Of a stretch of DNA of 64,000 nucleotides, positions 34,929 through 43,707 are shown piece by piece. The first letter of the stretch is position 1. Every line of letters begins with the position of its first letter. The stretch spans positions 62,001 to 126,000 of the forward strand of contig NZ_UUOC01000020.1 in assembly GCF_900590755.1 (NCBI RefSeq). The letters are read 5' to 3'. This DNA is from Pseudomonas viridiflava (GTDB lineage Bacteria > Pseudomonadota > Gammaproteobacteria > Pseudomonadales > Pseudomonadaceae). Under the pieces are notes generated by a model, which worked only from the letters and a program-made list of their open reading frames with translations, ran no database searches and was not told where the DNA came from. A program made the translations under genes and the position numbers.

Positions 34929-35553
34929 GCACAGACCCTTAGCTAATTAGTGAACATATATCATCGGCGGCACTGACTATTTCATTAGCGAAACTACAAT
35001 ATTTTTTCACTGGTATTTTTCGAGCGTTACCTGTTCGTTCGAAGCATTCTTCTCAATGCGTAGAGATATGCCACACGCTTTAATACGGTTATGATTTACA
35101 TCAACTAGAACAACGCGATCCTCCACCCTTCGATGGGGCGCTATACCACGAATTGGGGTGTGCTCCGCTTAACCGAATCGGCGCTCAAAAATTCAGGAAA
35201 GCCCTCATGGCCCAGCCGCTTTTCGACTTTGACCTCAAACGCGTCTCGCACAAGCACTACATAACAGGGAAAACCGAGCCTGCGTCTCGGCCCTTCGGGC
35301 TTCCATCCCGCACGACTGCGCGCTCCGCTTGCTATGACCACTCAGCCGTCTGCTCACCTACTTTCGGTTGGAGCGGTCAAAGTGAGCTACACCCGGCAAA
35401 GCTCAAAGGACTCAGCTGATCATCAGTAACCACTTGGAATCAAAGCCCAACAGGAGAGGTTTTGCTTCAAAAGATTGCGTTGCTGGCTAGGTTTCCCTAG
35501 GGCATCAAGTCAGTGCAGAATCGGACGATGGCTAAGTTCTATAGGAGCGTTTC
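34929..35553. other. intergenic region with one copy of a dispersed repeat
   Basis: 625 bp, no gene recognised. It holds the divergent promoters of the membrane protein and the DUF5677-like gene, an AT-rich core at 34940-35010, and the 44-base repeat at 35289-35332. Confidence 0.6.
35289..35332. repeat. dispersed 44-base repeat, copy 1
   Basis: Contains TCCCGCACGACTGCGCGCTC followed by CGCTTGC. 40 of 44 positions match copy 2 at 38644. The left end holds the mini-hairpin GCCCTTCGGGC. Confidence 0.7.
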
Positions 35554-36741
35554 ATGGAGCAGGATGAGGGGAAGGAAGATCGTCAGTCCTTGGTCGATCA
35601 AGGCTCACTTGGCGCAGAGCCATCAGAAACATATCTAGAGAGGGTGAACGGCTTAGACAATGTTGTGCGGGAATGCATGCACATCTCCCAAGACTATGCC
35701 GGCATCAAATCACCCTCAGGAAAGCATTTTTATGCGTCTGTCCTATTCACCGCGCTTTGCACGAGAGCCGTTTCACTTTTGACCTTGGTGCCTCACACCC
35801 CTTGGGCGTCAAAGCTGATTGAGCACTGGGACTACGCCTCGGTCGCTGGAATTACCAGAACGATTCTGGAGCTTCGGTTAGCGTTCCACTACCTATGTGC
35901 TGATGCGTGCAGCCAAGATGAATGGGATTGCCGCTGGAACATTTTCAATCTACATGACTGCACTTCTCGTCGCCGGATGTTCGAGGCGACAGAGGGTGGG
36001 GCTGAGCAGGTCGAGGGTTTCACAGCTCAAGCGGAAGAGCTGCGTGATCGGCTTCGAGCCAATCCTTTCTTCCAGTCCCTGCCAGCTAAGAGTCAAAAGA
36101 ACCTGCTCCATGGCCAAACGGCATATTTAATGCCTCTTGAGGATATCGGAGAGCGAGTGGGTGTCGACAAGCAAACGTTCCGCTGGCTCTACGTTTTGCT
36201 CTCAAGCCATGTTCATGGCCTTCCTATGTCGTTCTACCGGATAGGCGAAGGCGCTGAGGAACGAGGTCGTGGCCTACCTAGCGCAACTGAAGAAAGCTAT
36301 ACGTGCCTTTTCCTATCGTTTTCCATGAGCCTCTTGGTAGGCGCTCGAGATGAACTGCATGAGCTTTTTAGAGGTTTGATTCCCAAGAAGCCTAGGGAGA
36401 GCACCACTGCTCCCGTTCTGGACATTGAAGAGTCAGGACAGAAACTTCAGATAGGTGAAACAGTTGTTCTCCCTAACCAGGGAGCCATACAAATAGAGGT
36501 CACCAGAGAGTCCGAAACGGCTCTTTCCATCGTCTTCATTGACATAGACTCTGGTGAACACGTGCTTCGACGCCGAGAGTCTGAGGACGAAGGGCAGAGC
36601 TTGGAGTGGTTTGATCCACTTTTCTGGAGACTAATCATTAACGACAAGCCTGCTACCAGTGCTGCTTTCGACAAACTGCAGGAATTACCTTTCGCGTTTC
36701 GCGTTGATTTCGAAGCACGAGAGATCCTCTTCAAGAGCTGA
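35554..36741 (+). CDS. DUF5677-like hypothetical protein
   Basis: A 395-residue cytoplasmic protein. The central region HWDYASVAGITRTILELRLAFHYLC, with a conserved Arg-x-x-x-Glu helix, and WLYVLLSSHVHGLPMSFYR resemble DUF5677/HEPN-like helical proteins of accessory regions. The C-terminal 110 residues (APVLDIEESGQKLQIGETVVLPNQGAIQIEV) form a separate beta-rich part. Starts 7 bases after AGGAG. No enzymatic motif beyond the HEPN-like S-H-V-H-G segment is visible. Confidence 0.5.
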   Translation: MEQDEGKEDRQSLVDQGSLGAEPSETYLERVNGLDNVVRECMHISQDYAGIKSPSGKHFYASVLFTALCTRAVSLLTLVPHTPWASKLIEHWDYASVAGITRTILELRLAFHYLCADACSQDEWDCRWNIFNLHDCTSRRRMFEATEGGAEQVEGFTAQAEELRDRLRANPFFQSLPAKSQKNLLHGQTAYLMPLEDIGERVGVDKQTFRWLYVLLSSHVHGLPMSFYRIGEGAEERGRGLPSATEESYTCLFLSFSMSLLVGARDELHELFRGLIPKKPRESTTAPVLDIEESGQKLQIGETVVLPNQGAIQIEVTRESETALSIVFIDIDSGEHVLRRRESEDEGQSLEWFDPLFWRLIINDKPATSAAFDKLQELPFAFRVDFEAREILFKS

Positions 36742-36821
36742 GCAAACGATCACCCACGGCCCGTATAGTGATGACATTAAACTGCAGCTCCTGCTGCTAG
36801 CATCTGCATGCTATCGGCCCC

Positions 36822-37523
36822 TCACAAAGGGCCGCATAGCTGCGCCCAAGGGATGGATGGTTTGGGCAGTTTGAGGTTAGCGGTCTTCGAGATGATCCTC
36901 AGTTGTGCATGCTTGAGATGATAGCCTTCCCAGGCTACGCGCAGATTGGTGTCCTCCAAAACGGCGACCACACCATCGCGTGATCCAATAATCACACCGA
37001 GCGGATTAATCAGGTTTGCCTGACAGAAACTGAAAAGCAGTTGATCAAAAGTGTTGGGGGCTATGTGATCAACGGCCACGTTATGTCGCCCCAGTGATTC
37101 TTCTGTCACTGGACACGAAACATCACCGACCAACCTCTGGTCACGGAAAAATCGGATCTGCTCTGTGATAGCTGTGCGAGCACCTGCGCGAAAGTCCAGG
37201 AGCCTTTGGGGCTGGCGCTCTTTCGCTCGGGTGCTAGGGATGAGCTTTATCGAGTGCGTAAACCCAATATCAATTTCCGTATCGCAATGCCGAATAAGCA
37301 TAAAACAGCGAGTACCGTGAGACGTCATTTGGGTGGTGATGCCTTTGACGCCCTCTCCGGCTTTCTCTCCCCACTCATCGTGGTATTGAAAAAGTCCGTG
37401 CAGAAAATCAGAATCAGGGTCACTTACCATCGTGCTGTCAGGTGTCCTGGCCAGGATCTGTCTGCAGCGATCTGTGACGGCGTCCTTGGTTGCAAACCAT
37501 TCATCATTGATTAGGTATGGCAC
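36822..37523 (-). CDS. DCL family protein (DUF3223)
   Basis: A 233-residue protein. The DCL core is residues 25-115: DFLHGLFQYHDEWGEKAGEGVKGITTQMTSHGTRCFMLIRHCDTEIDIGFTHSIKLIP, then LLDFRAGARTAITEQIRFFRDQ. In plants DCL proteins affect rRNA processing; the bacterial role is unknown. The remaining C-terminal 110 residues (VAVDHIAPNTFDQLLFSFCQ) are typical of the family. GTG start after AGGGAAG. It precedes a DnaQ-like exonuclease gene on the opposite side of a 70 bp gap, same strand. Confidence 0.7.
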   Translation of the reverse strand: MPYLINDEWFATKDAVTDRCRQILARTPDSTMVSDPDSDFLHGLFQYHDEWGEKAGEGVKGITTQMTSHGTRCFMLIRHCDTEIDIGFTHSIKLIPSTRAKERQPQRLLDFRAGARTAITEQIRFFRDQRLVGDVSCPVTEESLGRHNVAVDHIAPNTFDQLLFSFCQANLINPLGVIIGSRDGVVAVLEDTNLRVAWEGYHLKHAQLRIISKTANLKLPKPSIPWAQLCGPL

Positions 37524-37593
37524 CGTCTTCCCTCAGGTAATGTCTCGCAAATTAATCTGTATAGCAGGAAGTGTTAACCACCTCTTTGAAGGC

Positions 37594-38061
37594 TCAAGCT
37601 TGGAAAAAAGCGCGGCAAGCAATCATCAAAGCGCTCGCGTCGTGGAGGGCACGATGGTGCCTGTTGGTGGGCAGTATGCGGTAAATATCACTGGCAGCCT
37701 GCCGGCCCACAAACACCTCTAAGGGCTTCAACTCGAAGGTGGGTATCAGATCTGCTGCCTCGTATAAGACATCGAGCCAAAAACAATCTTGGGGTGAGTC
37801 GCTGCAAAGCACCTGCCCTGAAAACAGCTGATTCATATGTCTCGCCACAGCAACTGGGGTATCACCTTGCTCACGCAAATGATCCTGACCGAGACCATGC
37901 ATGTCCTGCGCATCGAACGACCAGTGCGTCCAATAGCGGGCTGGCTTGATCAGCGAGCTGAAGGAGGTCTCACGCGACACCACTGCGACTTCGATAGGAT
38001 AGCTATCCGGGGCTATCCCGGATGTCTCGAAATCTATAAAAAACGAAGGCCGTTCCATCAT
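37594..38061 (-). CDS. DnaQ-like DEDDh 3'-5' exonuclease
   Basis: A 155-residue protein with Exo I FIDFETSGI (D-x-E), a likely Exo II Asp in CSDSPQDCFWLDVLY and Exo III HRALHDASALMIA (H-x4-D). This is the minimal DEDDh nuclease core without polymerase or helicase domains. AGGAG precedes a double ATG (38061 and 38058). Located between the DCL gene and a hypothetical gene on the same strand. Such short exonucleases occur in mobile and defence regions, but no defined role is known here. Confidence 0.75.
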   Translation of the reverse strand: MMERPSFFIDFETSGIAPDSYPIEVAVVSRETSFSSLIKPARYWTHWSFDAQDMHGLGQDHLREQGDTPVAVARHMNQLFSGQVLCSDSPQDCFWLDVLYEAADLIPTFELKPLEVFVGRQAASDIYRILPTNRHHRALHDASALMIACRAFFQA

Positions 38062-38141
38062 GCGACTCCTGTTTGGAGGGTGACTCCACCGGGCTACGCC
38101 GACTGCTTATGCATACGCTTTCAATCGCTCGAAACAGCCGT

Positions 38142-38543
38142 TTAGGCGCTAGCAGACCGTGCAAGCCAGTGACTATGCAGATGCTGCATCTCACGCTGCC
38201 ATTCAGTCAGAAACTTCTTCCAGTCACGCGCATATGGCCCCTCAGGGAGTCGCGTAGATCCGATGGAGGCTTGCAAGAAGCGCTCTCTCCAAGGCTCGGG
38301 GATATCTATCTCCAGCACTATGTCGATACCAGAGTGATGGCGTTTTATCGGGACAGCATCACGAACCGCATTGAGCTCAAGCGGCTTTTCGGTAAAGGAC
38401 GCGCTGTGACACTCTTGGTGGTCGAGGTCATCCAGAATGATAAGGAGCCTGGATGCTTTTGGATCACCTGGAGAAAACTGGGCGAGCGCCCAGAGTGCTT
38501 TTCGCCTTTCGCTCTCGAGCTCGCGGAGGTCATTGCGGGTCAT
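38142..38543 (-). CDS. hypothetical protein
   Basis: A 133-residue, strongly charged protein I do not recognise (MTRNDLRELESERRKALWALAQF...WKKFLTEWQREMQHLHSHWL). It is mostly helical, with no signal peptide or membrane segment. GGGAG before the ATG supports it as real. It is the first gene of a possible minus-strand unit with the exonuclease and DCL genes. Confidence 0.5.
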   Translation of the reverse strand: MTRNDLRELESERRKALWALAQFSPGDPKASRLLIILDDLDHQECHSASFTEKPLELNAVRDAVPIKRHHSGIDIVLEIDIPEPWRERFLQASIGSTRLPEGPYARDWKKFLTEWQREMQHLHSHWLARSASA

Positions 38544-38643
38544 TTCAGCTCCCTATGGGTAGGTTTGAAGCAGCGCTGCGGTCATGGCGTGCCGCCGATG
38601 GCGGAAGGCTGGCGTGAACCAAGCCACGGAATATCCGTGTCTT

Positions 38644-38687
38644 GGCCCTCCTGGCTGCCATCCCGCACGCCTGCGCGCTCCGCTTGC
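38644..38687. repeat. dispersed 44-base repeat, copy 2
   Basis: Contains TCCCGCACGCCTGCGCGCTC followed by CGCTTGC, matching copy 1 at 35289 at 40 of 44 positions. Lies in the gap between two minus-strand genes. Confidence 0.7.
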
Positions 38688-38794
38688 CCTTTGAGCAGCA
38701 CGTAAGGATAGTCCGGCGCAGCGAACCTAGATTCTGACTGCGCTTTCTAACGAGGGGGCAAGCGTTGCACCTACCCCACCCACTGCCTGCCTTG

Positions 38795-39352
38795 TTACTT
38801 ATAAAACTTACTGAAGCGGCTCGAAAGGGTCGCTGGCTCAATGGTTTCCCAGCTTTCTGGATCCGCTGTAATGCTGAACATTATCCATGCCCGCCACAGG
38901 AAAAACGCTGCGACCATACTCGCCTCAATTGTCGCCAGTACAGTCGTGTTATACATATAACTCGGATCATCTTTGCCAAAGAGCATCAGCACTGGAAATA
39001 TAGAGATGAACCAGCCTGCAACGAACGTCAGGCAAAAAGCTATCGCAGCCGTAAATGTCATGAAAATAGGAACTTGATACCTGTAGTGAGTTGCGAACAT
39101 TTTTTCGCCGCTCTCTTTCTGAAGTCCATATATAAAGCCGCCGTTTTCTTCTTTATTACTTTTATTTTTAAAAACGCCGTACAACGTCACATTTTCGCCA
39201 GCTTCAAGCTCTTCGTAAAACTTAGTCGTCAGCTGTACTTTTGGTATCACGGCCCCGTCAATACAGACCTTCGCCCTGTAACCTCCACTAATACGCTCCG
39301 CACTCCGAACGTAATCGACTTTCCCAGAAAACTTCACGCAATCAAATTTCAT
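38795..39352 (-). CDS. hypothetical membrane protein with soluble N-terminal domain
   Basis: A 185-residue protein. Residues 1-75 (FSGKVDYVRSAERISGGYRAKVCIDGAVIPKVQLTTKFYEELEAGENVTLYGVFKN) look like a small beta-barrel (OB-like). Two hydrophobic segments follow: VPIFMTFTAAIAFCLTFVAGWFISIFPVLMLF and TTVLATIEASMVAAFFLWRAWIMFSI. Unknown function; similar small proteins occur on Pseudomonas plasmids and islands, as far as I recall. ATG at 39352 after AGGTAG. Confidence 0.5.
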   Translation of the reverse strand: MKFDCVKFSGKVDYVRSAERISGGYRAKVCIDGAVIPKVQLTTKFYEELEAGENVTLYGVFKNKSNKEENGGFIYGLQKESGEKMFATHYRYQVPIFMTFTAAIAFCLTFVAGWFISIFPVLMLFGKDDPSYMYNTTVLATIEASMVAAFFLWRAWIMFSITADPESWETIEPATLSSRFSKFYK

Positions 39353-39652
39353 TACTACCTATCCCTGCCTTCGCTTAAAAGTCTTATGCGGTTCATGCCG
39401 GGAGGCCCTTTGGTGACAATTGCAAGCGGGTCTAAGAGGCTACTCAATGGAACGCTCGGTGGTACGGCTCGCATCGGGGCCTCCCGAGCCATATCCCACC
39501 ACCCCGCTCTCATGATCAAACCACCACTCCTGAGACCGCGACGCCTTGATCCATGACCGCCTGACAAACCTAATGTCACGATAATATCACTATGATCTGT
39601 TTATCGGAACAGGCTTGTCGTGGCTCTATCCTCGCTTTTGAGGATCCGACGC

Positions 39653-40120
39653 ATGCAACTGAAAGAGGCGCTAGCAGGGGCATTACGCGGAGCTCGTGCT
39701 CACCAAGGGCTGAATTACGAAGATCTGGCGGGGGCAACCCATCGGACATACGTTGGAATGCTGGAGCAGGCGCGAGCGAATCCTACGCTGGAGAAGCTTG
39801 ACGAGATAGCCGACTACCTGGGGCTCGATCTTCTGACTATGGTCACTCTCGCCATTGCAGCCCAGGGTGATGAGCTTCCATCAGAGGTTTTGCAACGTGC
39901 CGCTTTACAAGTCAGAGATTTTGAGACGACTGGTGGGTGGCAGCTGGTGGAGGAGCAATTCAGTTCAGGCAAGCTCGTAAAGCGTTCCCAAGGTAAGCCT
40001 AAGCAGCCTCTGAATGCGGATACCATCAGAGCTCTTAAGGCTGCGGGGATGGATAAGAAATCAATCGCGGAAAAGCTTGGTGTTGCCAGGAGCACTGTTC
40101 AAAAATACTGGAACACATAA
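39653..40120 (+). CDS. XRE-type HTH protein with second C-terminal HTH
   Basis: A 155-residue DNA-binding protein. Residues 1-60 are an XRE/Cro-type domain (ALRGARAHQGLNYEDLAGATHRTYVGMLEQARANPTLEKLDEIADYLGL). Residues 120-155 (LNADTIRALKAAGMDKKSIAEKLGVARSTVQKYWNT) form a resolvase/Hin-type helix-turn-helix. The two are joined by about 55 residues. The ATG at 39653 follows GAGGA; a GTG at 39620 in frame is possible. Combining both HTH types in one chain is unusual. It precedes the PD-(D/E)XK gene by 327 bp and could control it. Confidence 0.7.
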   Translation: MQLKEALAGALRGARAHQGLNYEDLAGATHRTYVGMLEQARANPTLEKLDEIADYLGLDLLTMVTLAIAAQGDELPSEVLQRAALQVRDFETTGGWQLVEEQFSSGKLVKRSQGKPKQPLNADTIRALKAAGMDKKSIAEKLGVARSTVQKYWNT

Positions 40121-40447
40121 GCCTGCAGATCATCAGCGATCTTATATCCGCTCTGCGGGGGGCATTTCCCTTGACCACCCACCCGCATTACAACTGACCA
40201 AGCAATTGCTTCCGAGCTGACCAGTCATTGATATGGCATCTGCCCGCAGGTTCGCGTCCGCGCCGCTGTTCATTTGAGCTTGGTGTTTAACTCAATTCGC
40301 GGCGATGCGGGAAAGAAGTCGACCGACTGCAGCCCATCGGGTGATTGCAGAATCGGCAAAGATCAGTTAATCGTGTATACGGACGTGGTTCTACTCAAAA
40401 ATGCCATGATCAAGATCCCAATACGACTATCACGGAAGGTATTCAAA
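40121..40447. other. intergenic region before the PD-(D/E)XK gene
   Basis: 327 bp. An open frame in phase with the nuclease runs back to 40274 but lacks family likeness, and the ribosome site supports 40448. No RNA gene or repeat recognised; possible promoter for the nuclease. Confidence 0.5.
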
Positions 40448-41599
40448 ATGAGTGATCTATTCCATTCTGCTGCCGTTCTGCGCGCAACCCATCACCGCGA
40501 TCCAGGCTTCAACCTGTTTTCGGTGCTACGTACCAACAGCGATGAAGTCTATCTGCACTCCCGCTTCCTGGCCTTTCTGCTTAACCCGAAAGCTTCCCAC
40601 GGCTGTGGTAGCGCCTTGCTCGAGTCTTTTCTTCACGTCCTCCATATCGAAGATTTTGACGTAGTGACTGCCAGCGTCCAGTCCGAATTTAAAGGCATCG
40701 ATATATTCGTCCGGAATGCCAAAGGCCAGGCAATTATCATAGAAAACAAGATTTATCATCACGACGAAGTTGAGCAGATCTACCGCTACGACCAATTGAT
40801 AAAAATGCAGGGTTACTCAGTTATTGCCAATCTCTACCTAACGCTTGATGGTTCTGAACCATCTGAGCAAAGTAGCAAGGGCACTAAGGTAGACCTGGTC
40901 AGCTACGAAACTGACATTATCAATTGGCTCGAGCGCTGCGTTCCTCTGGTTGCGCGAGATGCCGGCTTACGCGAAAGCGTGTTCCAGTACATTGAACTGC
41001 TGAAGAAACTGACATCTACGGATCAGGGAGGAATCTACATGAGTGAATTAAAAAAGAAGGTATTGGAAGGGGACAACCTGCTGCTGGTGGCAGATATCGA
41101 GCAGGCCTACAAAGAGGCGCTCATCGATCTGCAGGATCGGATTTGGGGGCTTATACGCACTTATCGCGAGGCGACTTACCCTGACATGCCTAAACCAGAA
41201 GACACCGCCAGTCGCGATGCCATACGCAACTACTACAGCAAGTCCCGTGGCAATCGTGAATACGGTCTATATTTTGACCTGGGCACTATGACAGGCTTCG
41301 TCTACATTGAGCTCAATCACCGATTCTACTTTGGCTACGGCGTGCCGCATGAAGCCAAGGCAGCAGAGCGTAAGGTCTTGCAAAAGCTAAGCGTGTCCAT
41401 ACCGGGTTCATCCGGCAAGAGCACCGAGATGTTTTGGCGCTATCCGGAAATCAACATCGATCTGGTCGCTCTGCAGCGAGGCGATCTGGTGATTTTACGG
41501 GATCCGGAAAAACAGCAGGCGATAGCTAAGGATTTGGTCGATGGCATGTATAAGCTGTGGGTCAAGGGCCGTGAGTTCACGCTGAACAGTCGGTCATAA
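40448..41599 (+). CDS. PD-(D/E)XK nuclease family protein
   Basis: A 383-residue protein. The N-terminal FNLFSVLRTNSDEVYLHSRFLAFLLNPKASHGCGSALLESFL and the catalytic core SEFKGIDIFVRNAKGQAIIIENKIYHHDEVEQIYRYDQLI show the D...E-x-K of PD-(D/E)XK nucleases (Asp in GIDIFV, then ENK). The C-terminal 180 residues are a conserved family tail of unknown role. Many relatives lie in defence islands as restriction-like or effector nucleases; a function in this one is inference. Followed after 30 bp by the EEP-family gene on the same strand. Confidence 0.75.
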   Translation: MSDLFHSAAVLRATHHRDPGFNLFSVLRTNSDEVYLHSRFLAFLLNPKASHGCGSALLESFLHVLHIEDFDVVTASVQSEFKGIDIFVRNAKGQAIIIENKIYHHDEVEQIYRYDQLIKMQGYSVIANLYLTLDGSEPSEQSSKGTKVDLVSYETDIINWLERCVPLVARDAGLRESVFQYIELLKKLTSTDQGGIYMSELKKKVLEGDNLLLVADIEQAYKEALIDLQDRIWGLIRTYREATYPDMPKPEDTASRDAIRNYYSKSRGNREYGLYFDLGTMTGFVYIELNHRFYFGYGVPHEAKAAERKVLQKLSVSIPGSSGKSTEMFWRYPEINIDLVALQRGDLVILRDPEKQQAIAKDLVDGMYKLWVKGREFTLNSRS

Positions 41600-41629
41600 A
41601 CGCTTGTATGGTTATGGTAGGCACTGGGT

Positions 41630-42565
41630 ATGACTTTGAACGACTGCACTGATGAGCCCACCCCTGGACTCACTGCTAGGGAGGTCAGCCAGGTGCTGCG
41701 AGAAGTCACGCTACGAAAGCGCGCCATGGTCAATGGTCGATCCGATTGGGTTGGTTCGCTGGAGTTGATACAGGCGCCTGTTGATGAGGAAGCCATGCGA
41801 AACACCGCCAGGGTCATGATCGATCTGAAGGCCGATGTGTTGGCAGTCATAGAAGCCGAAAGCAGGCCCGCACTACGGGACTTCAACACCGAGGTCATCG
41901 CTGGGTTAGGCGGTGATGCGTTCAGTCATGTGATGTTGATCGACGGCAATGATGAGCGCGGCATTGATGTCGGCTTAGCCACACGCGCAGGCTTTCCAAT
42001 CGGCACCATGCGCAGCCATGTGGATGATCGGAAGGACGGCGGCCCATTGATTTCCTCAAGGGATTGCCCGGAGTTTTATCTGACCATGCCCTCTGGCGTT
42101 CGACTGGTATTGATGGTCAATCACCTGAAAAGCAAAGGCTATGGCAGCATCACCGACTCTGCAAAAAGAAGACTCGCGCAGGCCAGCCGAGTGAAGGAGA
42201 TTTACGACTCGCTGATTGCTCAAGGCGAACACTACATAGCCGTCGTGGGCGACTTTAACGACACGCCTGACAGTGACGCATTGAAGCCGCTGCTTGAAGA
42301 TTCAACTTTGAAGGATGCGTTCACCCACGAACGTTTCGATGACGGCGGTTATCCTGGGACATACGGGTCGTGCACCGCCGCTAACAAAATTGATTATCTA
42401 CTGCTTTCACCAGAGCTCTTTCTAAAGGTGAAAGCTGGCGGCATCTTCCGCAAAGGGATGTGGCCGGGTTCAAGACCGATTCGCTGGGAGGTTTTCCCTG
42501 AGCTAACCAGGAAAGAAAACGCGGGCTCCGACCATGCTGCTGCATGGGTAGATTTGGATATTTAG
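41630..42565 (+). CDS. endonuclease/exonuclease/phosphatase family protein, N-terminally short
   Basis: 311 residues. Conserved EEP motifs: ADVLAVIEAES (metal Glu), LVLMVNHLKSKGYG (His), HYIAVVGDFNDTPDSDALKPL (D-x-N) and GSDHAAAWVDL (final D-H). The first beta-strand with its conserved Asn (family start ...FN(V/I)xxL...) is missing; upstream codons do not supply it. So either the start is further 5' with a frameshift, or the gene is a 5'-truncated copy. Remaining residues would support metal binding but the missing strand makes activity doubtful. A small operon with the PD-(D/E)XK gene is likely. Confidence 0.7.
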   Translation: MTLNDCTDEPTPGLTAREVSQVLREVTLRKRAMVNGRSDWVGSLELIQAPVDEEAMRNTARVMIDLKADVLAVIEAESRPALRDFNTEVIAGLGGDAFSHVMLIDGNDERGIDVGLATRAGFPIGTMRSHVDDRKDGGPLISSRDCPEFYLTMPSGVRLVLMVNHLKSKGYGSITDSAKRRLAQASRVKEIYDSLIAQGEHYIAVVGDFNDTPDSDALKPLLEDSTLKDAFTHERFDDGGYPGTYGSCTAANKIDYLLLSPELFLKVKAGGIFRKGMWPGSRPIRWEVFPELTRKENAGSDHAAAWVDLDI

Positions 42566-43707
42566 AGGTTCCTAGACTAAATTCCGATATCTGGTCAGAT
42601 ACCAATCTAGTTATCCCTACCATAGCAACGGTGCCATTGACCCGGGATTTCCCTGCTGGAGGGTATCATTTATCCCAGTACCGCTTGCGCATCCTGCATG
42701 CATTAGTACGCCTAGGGCAATCAGCTTTTACAACTCTAACAATTGCTCTTGAGGATCAGCACTGATCGCTTGAACATGACGTAGAGTCTGCATATACAAA
42801 ATCGGCTAAGTTCAGGGGATAAGATAGCTAGTTAATCTTGGCAGCTCCACTGAGCTGGGATGTTTAAACACTCCAAGTAAAGAGGTAAAATCTGCTCGGA
42901 CGGACTCAAGTCGTGAACGCGGGTATCACGGGCAAAAAGCAAAGATAGACGTTACCTTGACAGATGGTTACCACTCAGGCATGGCGAACTGAACTGACGA
43001 ATCACGGCGAGTGATGACCGTGATTTCATCGTTCTGCAATCACACGAACAGCACAGTGGATTAGACGCAAGCACCTTATTGGGTACCTTCTCCAGCGGCG
43101 TTTCAGCTGGGCTGTTCACCCCGTTATCTAGGAGTAATTGAGTCGCTTGCGCCGGGTTATAACGCCTAGATAAGCGCGCGATCATCGCGGGGTACCGCTC
43201 GACCGAAGAAAGATGAAGGTCTCTTGCACGACTGAACATTCGTGAGGCTGTTTGGCACGCGCTTTCAGAGTTACGCTCATGGTGATACGCAACGAGTTGG
43301 ATCCAAAGCATTGGTCACTTCACGTCCTCGAGCTGGATGCGCACTCCGCTGCGGAAATCGGCTGATTACAACTCGCTGCTCCTCGGTTATCTCCATCAGC
43401 GTGTCATTCGTTCGATGAACCTATGGCGAAAGGCGAGACGAGCTAGATGACCGCCCGGACGCATACATACGAAACAAGCGCGTGGCATTTCTACGGGGTT
43501 TTTTCACAGTGCATCGCATCAGGCGGTTTCTACTGCAGGCGTTTTATACACTTAAAATTAAGGCTTCGGATTAGCCATAATACATTCAGATACATCATTA
43601 AGATCATTGAAATCTAGCGTTCATTGGGTGTTCAATTTTAGGCGACAAACGGCATTCCAGAATTATGCGAAGAAGACGAGAAAGGTAAAACGACGAGAGG
43701 CCCTAAT
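42566..43707. other. long gene-poor interval
   Basis: About 1.1 kb without a convincing gene. A 119-codon open frame on the minus strand (42952-43311) has a skewed composition and no recognisable family, and is left as doubtful. 43540-43640 is AT-rich and probably carries the promoter of the chemoreceptor gene. Confidence 0.55.

Noticed and set aside
42952..43311. 119-codon minus-strand gene
   Set aside because: No family likeness, Ser/Arg/Leu-skewed composition, weak ribosome site; left as an open question within the gap.
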